From assembly GCA_025769875.1 (NCBI GenBank), contig JAGFNK010000091.1, positions 62,001 through 126,000 on the forward strand: DNA of 64,000 bases, given 5' to 3'. Both the position numbers and the translations under genes were made by a program. This stretch comes from Russula earlei (lineage: Eukaryota; Basidiomycota; Agaricomycetes; Russulales; Russulaceae). Position 1 is the first letter of the stretch, and the number at the start of each line of letters is the position of its first letter. Positions 11,048 to 22,431 of the stretch are shown here, piece after piece. The notes beneath the pieces were generated by a model that searched no databases, was not told the origin of the DNA, and worked only from the letters and a program-made list of their open reading frames with translations.

Positions 11048-12154
11048 AGTATAGAGTGCAGTGTAAGGAAGATTATGGCTGGCCTCAAAATCATGTGCAA
11101 AAATGTGACATGACACAACATGAGACTGACACCTCAGCTCCCTTTCATCCCTTGCCACCACCCTCTCATTCCAGGCAGTCCACTGACCGCACACCACAAG
11201 CCATCTCGTGTGCGACATCAAGACCTCAATCACATCGCCCAGCCCTTGCCACCAACCACGCACGCACACACGCCTCAGCACACTAGACATGTTCGCATCT
11301 CAAGCCTTTCACGACCACCTTGACCATCTTGACCAGTCTGGATTCTCTTTCATGCATTTCATCTCTAGTACCTTCACTCCTGTATATAAACTGTTTAGCT
11401 ACTCAGTTCAAAGAGATCCCCTTTTGCCTGCTCTTCCCTCTGTCTGCCTCAAGAAGCCATCTTCATGTCCATGTCTGCGCTCAGCATTCCAGCTGGGACT
11501 GCTCCCCTCCTCTCTCTCCTCTCCTCTTACCTTGGACCAGTCAGCCTTATGATCTCACTCGCACATCCCCAGACTTGCTACAGCGGGGAGGGCTTCAATC
11601 CTCTACTTTTTGTCATCTCTTGGTTGGAAAGGTCATGTGTTTGGTCACATGATGTGGCCAAATTGTGTCAATGCAATTTTATGACCTTGTCCCAAATGCA
11701 TCAAAATTGATAGATAATGTGTTTAGAAACAAGTTTCCAACTTCAAAATTATCACTCTTATTATTCCTTCAAATGGATAGTATTGCAGAAAGTGTGCTCA
11801 GAGACCTTTTCATAGGCATCCTATCTATAGTCTTCAGGACTTAGAATAGCAAAAGGTATAATGTGGCAAGCGTTGAAGCTGTTGCAAAAGTGGGGATGTT
11901 TTGCTTACATAACCATGTGCTGGCAATGAATGATGCCTACCTTAGTGGTGACCTATTTGGTACATCCTACACGACAGGCAGGAAGGGATACTGTATGCCA
12001 CTGGGAACTCGGCAGTTCACTACCATCTCGGCAGTCACAAATGTCACGAAAGTAACATACATGTAACACCCATGCCAAATTCAAGTCTGCCCAGGATGAA
12101 ATGTTATGTACAATGGCAATTTGATTAGGTGGGGACTAGGGAAAACAGGAGTAG
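11048..12154. other. Repeat-like spacer, no supported gene
   Basis: Only short, compositionally biased reading frames occur here (CT-rich on the plus strand). A TATAAA-like element lies near 11383. CpG is scarce. I see no domain, tRNA or intact repeat boundary. Confidence 0.3.
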
Positions 12155-13036
12155 TGTTACACCATTTTCCTTTTACGTTTACTTCCTACCTTTTGCTACG
12201 GACTGCTTGCTTGCATACGTCCCTTTACTTACTGGTCTTGTGATTTCTTACGTCTTGTGATCCTTTCTGTGTTATCATGTGATCCATACACGTCCAGGTA
12301 ACACTGGATTGCTGTTACTTTCCCTTTGTTTGGTTCTCTTTCCATTTATGTTCACTTCTTAGTTTCGACTGTGCAATGCTGCGCACCTACTGTGCAGCAC
12401 AGTTACTTGGTTCTGACTCATTCGTGGCCTCATTCCTATGACTCCTACTTATTATGACTCCTACTATACTAGTAGCACAGTCAAAGCGCAGCTATTGCTG
12501 CGCTTCTCCTGTATATATAAGCTCAGTACTTTGTGACCAAAGCCCTAAGCTTGGTCTCTTGTAGAATCCAACCTACTCTTGTCCAAACATATTCGCCTGC
12601 AACCCACTTCACTCTCACAAACTTAACCCACAACTACCTCTCCATTTCATCAACTCTCAACACACCATCCACCATCTACTCTTCGCCTTTCCCTTCCTTC
12701 CCTAAGAGTCTCTCTTCACTCTCCTGAGAAGAGCTCTCCTCCTTTAAGACCTACCTTCCTCTACTCTCTCTGCGTTGTTCAAGGTCCCAACGGACTTGAA
12801 CGCATATAGCTAGTGGAACCAGCCCTAGTCTATCTCATTACAAACTTACCCTAGCTTCTCAACGGACCGAGTCGTACTAGGAAGGGTCTATTGGCCATAA
12901 CCTGTTTAGCATAAAACACTTCGACCGCTGCAGGGATCCTTACTCATTATACACGGGAACCAGCCCGTTTCTTGAACACCTCTCAATCATCGACTTGCTT
13001 TCTGCTTGTGAACTGACACGGCTAGTTACCGTGACA
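12155..13036 (+). repeat. Solo LTR, TSD AGTAG
   Basis: This is an 882-bp segment from TGTTACACCATTTTCC to GTTACCGTGACA, flanked by AGTAG at 12150-12154 and 13037-13041. A strong TATATATAAGCTCAG core promoter lies near 12513, followed by a CT-rich transcribed region, as in the R region of an LTR. No coding region is attached, so it is a solo LTR. Superfamily unassigned; the TGTTACACC start is common in fungal gypsy elements. Confidence 0.75.
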
Positions 13037-13041
13037 AGTAG

Positions 13042-13690
13042 CATCTAATTGAGTGGAATCTGGTCCCAATATTGAATCTGGAATGATGGTGTAGTAGTAC
13101 TGTATGGTGCAGTACTGTAAGAGTGTTGCAAAGGCAGCTGTGCAAATGGTTGTGCCAGTGAGGGTCCTATTGATGAGGCGAGGGACAATGAGGAGGGATA
13201 GTGATTATTACTACTACATCATCTGCCATAAAGTCTGACAGATCGTTGGTTGTTTTCCAACTCAGATGTGCAACAAGTTGCTCTTTGATCCATGTGGTGA
13301 GTTCAGATCCCATTGCGGTAGTCACTCAATGCTGCCTGTAGCCGCTGCTCATATGTATGGTCTTGTGCTGGCTGACTGGACCGCCTGTAACATGGCATTG
13401 AGAGAGTACCCAGATCCTCAGAGGCCTCTGAGTCAGCATACTGTTGGTGATGTGATCACCCAGCTGGAATCAAACTCCGCCCTCTACCATGACAGCAGTG
13501 TGATGCAGGTGTGACCCTCAGGCCAAAACATTACTTGAGAACCACTCAATGGACTGCAATTTTTCTTTGCTAGAATGACATTAATGGTACTCAATAGTAT
13601 AACTACAAAGTTTTGAATAGAGTTGTTTGAGCAGATACAGGGAAAAATGAAATCGCCGAGATGGTAGTGAACTGCCAAGTTCCCAGTGGC
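13042..13690. other. Unassigned spacer between solo LTR and palindrome
   Basis: The only notable frame is 82 codons (13266-13514, plus). It begins MCNKLLFDPCGEF and matches nothing I know. No repeat boundary or RNA gene was recognised. Confidence 0.25.
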
Positions 13691-13696
13691 GTACAG

Positions 13697-13905
13697 TAAG
13701 TCGACTCTGCTTATAGTCAACTCAGTCGATAATAAAAGTAAAATATTTCAAGTGCTGAGTAGGGTCTGTTGTGGCCACAAATTATATTACATAAGTAATG
13801 ACCTTAGTTATGTAATATAATTTGTGGCCACAACAGACCCTACTCAGCACTTGAAATATTTTACTTTTATTATCGACTGAGTTGACTATAAGCAGAGTCG
13901 ACTTA
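13697..13905. mobile_element. Perfect palindromic MITE / foldback element with TA ends
   Basis: Arms 13697-13794 and 13808-13905 are exact reverse complements over 98 bp, separated by a 13-nt loop (GTAATGACCTTAG). The outer ends read TA-AGTCGACTCTGC... and ...GCAGAGTCGACT-TA. This fits a TA target duplication and AGTCGACTC terminal repeats, as in Tc1/mariner-type miniature elements. No coding capacity. The lack of any mismatch between arms suggests a young insertion or arm homogenisation. Confidence 0.8.
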
Positions 13906-15100
13906 TCCCTTCCTGCCCGTCGTGCTACATAGGGACCGCGGACCCAACCAGACCGGACCGATGGCAACCAAACTGTAGCTGTGTCAGCGCTCAGCGGTAT
14001 CCGCAGGGGCGGATGAATCGGTTACCCACAATTCAGACAAGCCCTACGAACCGTACGATGTTTTCCCTTCAAAATAATCATGGAAGAAGTGTCTACGTTC
14101 TTCTAGAATTAAAAGTGATGCTTCTTCCTGGTTTTGTGAAATTAATAGCCATTCGCTTTGTCGGTGGGTGTCATTTGTACGTGCTGTTTGTTACTCCTAC
14201 CACTGACATGACAACATTGGTGTTTCTGAATTCCTGCAACACCACCATAAATCCAATCCCTCGGTGCTGCGCGTTTGTCATAATGAGCCACGTCTGGTGC
14301 CCTTCTACGGTCTTTTCCGTCGACCATGACTCGGATGTGTCCCCTCCCAGTCGTCGGATGTTCTCACTGGCACCAAATTGCGATACTTGTTCGTCTGCGC
14401 ATGCTTATATTATCCTTTGCGAACTGTCAGAAAAGGCTGGATCATTATTATTCCGCAACAACGGAGAAGCCCAGAACTCATGAGGGACGGGGCTGCATGG
14501 GCGCTCCTAGTTGATCGTAACTAGTCCTGCCACATTCCAGCACGGGTGATTTCACTCATGCCTCATGCATGCGCGCTGGCGAACCTTTATGGGTTGTCTG
14601 AGCCAACCGGCTATGTGAGGTCGGCACCGTACAATGTACGGGACTCCCACTGCCTCTGCGCATGAGCATTCCAAGGTCCTTCACTAGGGCTTGACGTAGA
14701 CGAACCCCATATGCCCGGACATCAATCCCAATCGTGACGCCTCACCGCAACCCCATCAAGCCACGTGCCGCGCACCTTCCTATCGTGCTTCGATTGCACT
14801 GGCGATCAGTAAGATGCGGATACATGTGGTCACGTTCGTAGGGTCCGAACCTTGTGCAGTTCTGCTCGGGGCTCAAGGACTACCGAGATCAACAAATGGT
14901 CCATCATCAGGTCTGTTGACGCGATCTTATCGTATTACGTCACGGTGGCTGAGGCTGAGGCCTGCCTCGCAACTGCGTCAGCGTCTCCCAAATTGTGCTC
15001 GCGTGATGGTGGAAATAGAGTAGTTCAAGCACGCCTTTTCGGTGGACATCAAAGTGGACTTTCTTGGTGCGTGGTACGTTTTTCTTTAACGCTGCGGGCA

Positions 15101-15177
15101 TTTTACAACGTATTCCAATTCAGTCAGCTAAACGCTGCAATCACATTTTGAGAACTGAATTGGAATACATTGTAAAA
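15101..15177. repeat. Short inverted repeat (24-nt arms)
   Basis: Arms 15101-15124 and 15154-15177 pair with one mismatch (ACAACG versus ACAATG), leaving a 29-nt spacer. Each arm contains TATTCCAATTCAGT or its complement. It could be a tiny MITE relic or a structured RNA. No target duplication was obvious. Confidence 0.5.
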
Positions 15178-15544
15178 CGTTTCAACAAGCTTTGATGCGC
15201 TCTGCAGGGACATGGTTTGCTTTGCCCGAGTGATCCTGCACACACTCACGCTGTCTCGCGGATAGCAATGCCGCGATCTGCTATTTCCCTCATGCTATTG
15301 CGCTTTATGAGGTACCGCCTATCAGGAACTCACGCGACTATCGGAGTGTCGATGGCCGAAGGGCTGATGTTCACGTGGTTTGGTTTGCCAAGGGTCACGC
15401 TGTCTCCCTGATTCTGATGTCGTCGTGCAGAGGGCGGCAGGGGTTCGGTCCTGTTTCAGAAACGAGTAGCATTTTCTTGCGCTGGATGACCCATGAATGT
15501 TTCCGAACGAAAAATACAGCTTCGCGGGGAGACTCTTGAGGCCG

Positions 15545-18121
15545 TTAAGTTACCAAGCGAGAATACCAGTCCTTGAATACATGGTTGCCTCTGGTGACGA
15601 GCGATACTCTCAGGCTCCCTTCGATTGAGGCTCCATCCCTCACACTCACGTTGAGGAGCGAGAGGATGCGCTGAACCTGATGCATGATCAATTGGAAATG
15701 GTGAAAAGCCTGATGGACCCTTAAGTTGCTACCCATGCGGCACCGTTGCTGGTCATACGTACCACACGTGAAATGCGCCGCGCGAGCTCACCGATTCAAT
15801 TCACAGGGTCGATTGGGACGTCCTGATGCCAGCGCGAGAGGGGGAGAAGATCAAGGTGTGAGGATCCGGATGGATCTTGGTTCCATTTCGAACCCAAGGC
15901 TAAGTTTGACTCCCACGATGTTCAATGGGTAGATTGTTTGACCGCACTTCGTTATTGTCATAATGAACCCATGGCTTTTCTTTTTCCCTGGTCGATCAGA
16001 AATATAAGCATGACAACACATCAATTCATCCAAACTCGTGCTCTACACGGGTTTCCAAATAGGTCACCACCATGACGCGGAAGAGCCCAAAGCAATGTTG
16101 CCATACTCGTTCCATGTTTCAGATAGGAACTGTATTCGGTCACCGTTAGATGCAGACTCGAGGCAGGAATAGAGACCGGTCATACCGCAAGTTCGGGTGC
16201 AGACGCTACTATCACAAGAGCGGAGGAAGTGTCAGTGATCATGCGTGTTAACGCGGCGCCGAGAATTTTAGGTGGCCTTCGTGAAAATTTACACTTCAGG
16301 AGGGCGGTAGATCCACCTTTCGCTTCGACCACGAATTGATATTATCATGAGTGAGTGTAAGGTACGCGAACTTGCGTCCATTCAGGGTCCTGGACCCTAC
16401 CAGTGGGAACCGTCATATCAGCCCTTGGGAGCTCAACTTGCTACATGCTTGGCTGGCCTGGGCTAAACAATACTGACCATCCCAAAAATGGCCCAGGGTG
16501 AGATAGCGTCTCCACCAAGAGCGGAGGATACCGCCCACGCCACCGGAATGGTCTCGACATCCAGCTACGGGTAATTGGGGTGGGAGAGGTAGAGCATCAA
16601 GGTCGACGTACAGCGCATAGCGAAACAGACTTAATCCTTTCTGGGTCAGTTCGGTCTGACTTGTGAGGCCATCACAGTCGAGCAGCTTGAGGCGAGTGAA
16701 AGCATGAAGGCGGTCACCCGACCTAGCGATATGGTCCACCCTCCAAAAAACGGATCGTCGGTGACCCCCAAAAATGTAAATACGCAGCAATTGGATGCGT
16801 TGTAACAGGACACGCAGGATCAAAAAAATCGCAGAGGATGACTTGTGTGGCATTACCAGTTTTCTTTGCATCTTGACGTCTAGTGTAAGAACCCTCCTTC
16901 CGTCTTCTTGATGGGTGCAACTGCATAAACACCTATTTCTGGAAGATCAATCCTCGAGTAGGATCCCACGTAACTTGTGGCGAACCACCAGGTGCCCAGC
17001 TTTGACCCTGTAGAGACCATCTATTCACGACTTGGAGGCCATATGTGTAGTGGCCTTCCCCGCCAATGCTCAACTTGGAAGTGTTTCAATAACAATATGG
17101 AGGTAGCATTCACCTTCACCTGGATTGTGTGTTCAATCTAATCTCTGGCAGGCAGTCTCCGTTCCCTTGCCAACAAATATCAATCTGCGGAGCTGCCACA
17201 TCAGCAAAGCCACGAACACGAGGGAAACGGTCACAATCTGATGGAAGGCTTCAGCACCCAATTCTCTAAGAGTGTGAAGATCTGTTTCACAGAGTTCTTG
17301 ATTGATGCCTCGCCATGATGCGGTCACAGAAATCTGGCGCCTTTCTCTTGATGCATTGTTATACTCCAAATGTTCGACGCGTCTCGAAGGGGACATCCAT
17401 CAGACTTGGCGTGACGGTCGGCTTGAGAGAGGGCACCCTCACATCTGAATTTCCACGGTGTTCGAAGAGGATGGAATGTTGAGTCTTATCCCCATGTAGA
17501 CGCACGAGCACATAGTGATGATCACCTTCGAACTTTATTTTGCTACGACGCAAATTCGTTGTTCCTGGTAGATTTTCGTCGGCGGAATATGGCATTACTT
17601 GACGATACCCCCTAAGGTACACTGTGACGTCTCAAGGGGCGGGCTTGTTCGCGCTCCGACCCCACGGGGAACAAGGAACCATCCGGTTCACCAACGACAT
17701 GAATGTGATCAACAAAAAAGGTTGGACAGGTCGAAGGATTTTTTGTAAGCGTGCTACGAATCAGGAAGTTGAACTTGGCCGTGATGACAGTCCCGTGGAG
17801 TGTGTGTTCGAGAGGAGAATCTCTGGATGGAATAGATTCCAGAGACGGTCACCAAGACAACAATGGACAACGACAACCGTTTTTTTGGCGTCTTACTGAT
17901 CACGGTGAATCCTCGGATTGGCTGCTGTAGGTGATATCCATGGCCATCGATAAGAGTGATTGGTTTGGTTGAACAACGCGAGTCTCACAACCGACCAACG
18001 AGGCGTCAGACAGGAGCGTGCATGCCTGACGAGCGGCAAAGTCAAAATTGACGCCCAGTCTTGACCCCGTTCTGGAAACCCAAGCGGAAGTAGCGGACGC
18101 CTCCGTACCCTGCTCTGTCAC
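15545..18121 (-). pseudogene. Decayed or lineage-specific minus-strand coding region, unrecognised
   Basis: Several minus-strand pieces look like real protein but sit in different frames without a clean exon chain. They are 18121-17900 (ending near MAMDITYSSQSEDSP), 17622-17359 (with FEGDHHYVLVRLHGDKTQ), 17380-17133 (ASWRGINQELCETDLH), 16871-16413 (LDCDGLTSQTELTQKG) and 15736-15545 (ASIEGSLRVSLVTRGN). The order and shared strand suggest one gene broken by frameshifts, or two neighbours. I recognise no domain and assign no function. Confidence 0.3.
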
Positions 18122-21100
18122 TTTTCATATCAGCTGAAAAGGTGCAGTCTTCTCGTGGTCCGGTGCCTCGTGTCCCTAATTTCCGAGTCTCTCGACACCT
18201 TCACAGCAACAACTGGAACTGGAAAAATAGAATGCACCTTTCAAAAGTCGTAAGGCGCAAGATGTCCTTTGTCGCCGTCGCGCATCCTCCTGACTCATCT
18301 TTTTTTTTTTCCCCTGAGCGGGAAAGAGATACAAGCGTATTCTGAGCCACTGTGTGCTCCGCATCACATCACTCTTTTGCCTGCTTAAGGTCACATGTAT
18401 GTCGCCAACTGACACCAAGAGTTGTACCTTCCTCGGGCGATATTGTCACGGTGACGGTGGCTTCGTCTCCGTTGGTCTAGCTTCTCATTGACAAGAAACG
18501 GCGTCGCGCGTTGGGGACGGGACATCTCCCCGGGCACGCACACGCATACATATCGGAGGCTACTAGACAAAAGCCGATCGATTATCCGACGAACCTGATA
18601 TATTGCTTGCTAGTATCCCACCTCTCTGGATGCCTCCGACGGAGGAACTGCGGATGTATTGATCCCAAGTGAAACAATCGGAGTGGTACAATAAAGACAT
18701 CCAGATCGACTTTTCTTCTCTTGGTTAACTTTGTACTCGTGATGTCATCAACTTTCGAGAAGGACGCTAGTGGGGCATCCATGCAAGAATTTTGGGCTTC
18801 GCCCGCTCGTTCACGGTAAGCCAGCTTTCCCCCTTTTCGTATCTTTGCAGGCGGCGCTTCGATCGTGGGCATCCGATCGCTTCGTTCATCCGACGGCGGC
18901 GCATGAAACACTTCGAAATGAATCAGCAGGTTATCACAGCCGTCGGCAATGAGAAGGCCCTCGTCCCGAAGGACGAGGTTATTAATTCCTATTGTCTCTT
19001 TATGTGTGAGAGGATCTTGCGCTTTTTTTCGCAGATACGCGAGAACCTCGGGGCCCCATTTTCCTTTTGTCCATCACCAATCCCTTGACATCGGCAGGCA
19101 GTCTGTTATGTTATTTTCGAGGAGACGAGTTGGTCGAGTTGAGGGCCGGGAACACTAGTGCCGGCAGGGTGCGTCTCTACCCCCACCGAAAGGTAGTATC
19201 TGTGTGCAAGTCTTAGCACTTGCCCACGCGCAGTCCTGGACGTTCCCGACTCGACTCTGACCTTCCGCTCCATTCGGTTCAAAAAAATGTGTGAGCAATG
19301 CAGAAGGGAGGTACCACGCAGGCATCAGCGATACACTCTCTGGTCAGGTCAAGCATCCAACACAGGGCAACCCCCAAGCTCAGCGAGGTGGACGTGAAGA
19401 AGATAGGAACGCTCACCGGGCAGGGTATCGCGATTCGATGAAACATGAAGCGTGTTGATTCTCGTCTTCCGAGATCGGGCAGCAACTTGTCTCGGAGTGA
19501 GTTATACGTACAAACTATCGCTGCCCACCTGACTTCCGCAATTGAGGATCGAAAAGAGTCGAATCGCGATTGGTCACCTCAACAACTCCAACTCCATCAG
19601 CACCACAGCCTCATGCCCCTATCTGCTATCATGGGTGTGCGCTGCGACATCGAAACCCTATAATACCGCAGTTGTAGGTACCAGTGGCGCGGGTCATCCT
19701 AGGCCCGTTCAATTCGACCACTCTCACGCAGACTTCCAGATATAGGTACAGATACGCAGGTTGTTCAGGAGTATGTTGTTGAATACGGTGCCAACGGGGT
19801 CAGATTGTCTCGTGAATGGCACGTTTTGCTGACCAGCTGTAACCGAAACGAATAGGAATGTTCATCGTTGCTCTGAGGGCTATCTACATTGTAGGACTCT
19901 TTCGTCAGATACTGTTATCAGCGAACGAATGGTTAAAGACAATACGCGGATTGTCTTTGTCTGTATGAGTAACGCAGACTCCCAGACTAGATAAGACATG
20001 ACATGATATATACCCACCGTCGCGTCGTTCCTCTCCTTCCTCTTCCAGAGGCTGCCCTAGGACGAAATCTCAGATGTCAGATAGGAGTCTTCCGAAGTCG
20101 GTGAGTGCTTTTTGCACAGGCGTTTGCACCACTACTATCGGGTTGATGGAAGATCACTGGCAAGGTAACACTCTGACTACTGTCAATGATCGCAAAACCG
20201 ACCCTTCTCAAACGTAATAAGCGAACCACGGAGAGGTCAGCTCCGCCACTTGCTATGAAGCAATGTTGTGCATCGACGGGGACTTGAGACACGATTAGGC
20301 GCTTGGTAGCGCAAACGCTCTATCCGCATCCACGTTTCTAGTTTGGGTTCGTTCGTTGAGAGACCACACGCCCGGTGGCCCCATCCTCGGAACGGGCCGT
20401 TGACACGCGCGCCGGCACGCCCATTTCGGGAACGCCGCTTGTGATTTCAGGAGGCACAAGTGGCAGTGGCAAAGGTTTGATTCCACCCCTCGTGAGAACG
20501 AAGACGAAGACGTTAGCTAATCCCGGCGTCGAAAAGGGGCTGGTCCCTCGCGCGCTTTCGCTCGACTGCGGTGCAAGAGGCAGACAGTCAGTCAGTGGCG
20601 GGTACGAACAGCGCTCATGCTCACAAATACTTCCCTATGTCGAAATAGAGTTGACGGTAGTGCAGATAAGGCGGCCCCGCTTCTATCACTGGCGGTATTT
20701 ATGAACGTATCATCACATGCCAAATGGCTATTTCTCCAAGTCTCCACAACATTGCACGCCGCTTGGCAAGTGATATGGCCCGATCCCGTCATAGACGTCA
20801 ACGGCTATCCACGACCGCACGCTCTGCGCGGGCCGAGATCAAGTGGTGGAGACGAGAAGCTTCATCCGTCGCAGCATAGGGAACTCCGGTCGCAACGCAC
20901 CTCACATACCTCTTCGTGTGATTTCTCGGCATATTCATACTCACCAAGCGCCATCTATCTGGGCGGTTCGAGACCGTGGTGGACTATGCGTAGTGAGATG
21001 TGGGATAGGATAGGCCATGTATCAAGGGGTGCCAGTGGGGTGCCCCGCAATATGGTAGTTGGTATCTTGGAGTGGAGATAAGACTTGCAAGGGGTAAAAC

Positions 21101-22431
21101 GGTGGAGCCCCGGGGGCGAGGGGAGCGTTACGGCGGGCGGCTTGTTAATGTTAGAGCGTTAGCAGGGGATGGGAACAGCACACACACACATCTAGACGAT
21201 GCTGACAGATCGACTGCGAACCTTATTGCCTGCCAGTTGTGAGAATGTTGATCAATGCGTGACGTTACAGAAAAAGTCAGGTCCGAAACCATCCTTAAAG
21301 GCTGCGAGGTCTCGTGCTTTTCCCTTGGAGGTTGTTGGCGCAGAGCTTCTAGCTGCCACGCGGCAATGGATACAAGACATGGATTACCAATTGGGTTCAA
21401 TAATGGTGAAAGGAATGCCGATAAGTGTGACAGAGACGCCGGCAGAGGCGCGCATCTATCGCACGTTGCATCACCGAACCTCGCACGTTTCATGGCCACA
21501 GCCGCGTCGTTTGGCTGTCGCAGTATAAACGGCTCGGCCGAAGGGTCACATACTACACAGGATGGTCTATGTCCCGCCATCATTGCACCATCTTGCGGTG
21601 CTGCAGCCGGTGGCTTGAAGTGATCTAGGCCGCCTGATCAGGTCATGGGGGAGGAAACGGCTAAAGCCGGGAGTGGTGCGCCAGAGGGGTGGGAAGGTCA
21701 GGAGGTATACGGCAATGATCGTCAAAAAGGTGGGGGCAGAATGGGACATGAGGAAATGGAGGGACGGATGGAACCAAGGTCCATGAGGGGGCTGGAACTA
21801 TACGCATTTACGGAATGAGAACCGTTGGACCGGGCAAGAGCCCGCAGAGGGGGGTGAACCTCAACTCAAGGTGATGCCGGCATCACTGACGATGGAGTGT
21901 AGGCCGTTTCCCCGTTGTTATCAGTTGTGTTATGTCGTAGTGGTAGGTACAAAACGGCCTTGTGGGTGGGTGGGAAATGCAAGCGGGGCCGAAAACGACG
22001 AGGGGGATCGTGATGATGAAAATAGCAGAGTGAGATCTGGGGTGCCCGCCGACCTGCGGAGCCAGAGTGTCGGGCTGAGAAGGCGATAAGGGTAGAGAGA
22101 TTCAATCATCATGCGGTCACGGGGCCACCGTGCCAGAAGTGCTCCCGCCCCCTCGACCTTCCCCCCCACTTCTTGCTAACTAACGGACTTGGAAACAATA
22201 ATTACGTCTCAGGGACGGGGGAGGGAGGAACCTACAAACGAGGTATGCGACGCTAATGAAGGCCGGTAGTCAGCAGTTGCGCGATCGAAGGGTTGTATAT
22301 AATTTGATAAGACCTGAATGCGGCTTCAATCTCAGATGTAAACCTACGGCCAAACGTCTCACCTCACTCTAAACCACATAACGAACCACCCACGCCCACA
22401 CTTGTCTTTCCCACAACATCACCCACCACAC

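Larger units (their letters stand above)
14000..22431. other. 8.4-kb stretch without a recognisable gene
   Basis: CpG content is normal, unlike the flanking repeats, but reading frames are short and none shows a domain I can name. Notable items, listed separately or as rejected, are a small inverted repeat at 15101-15177 and minus-strand coding-like pieces at 15545-18121. There is also a 154-codon plus frame at 20617-21081 and a 151-codon minus frame at 21128-21583. It may be a graveyard of lineage-specific genes or contain ncRNAs I cannot see. Confidence 0.4.
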
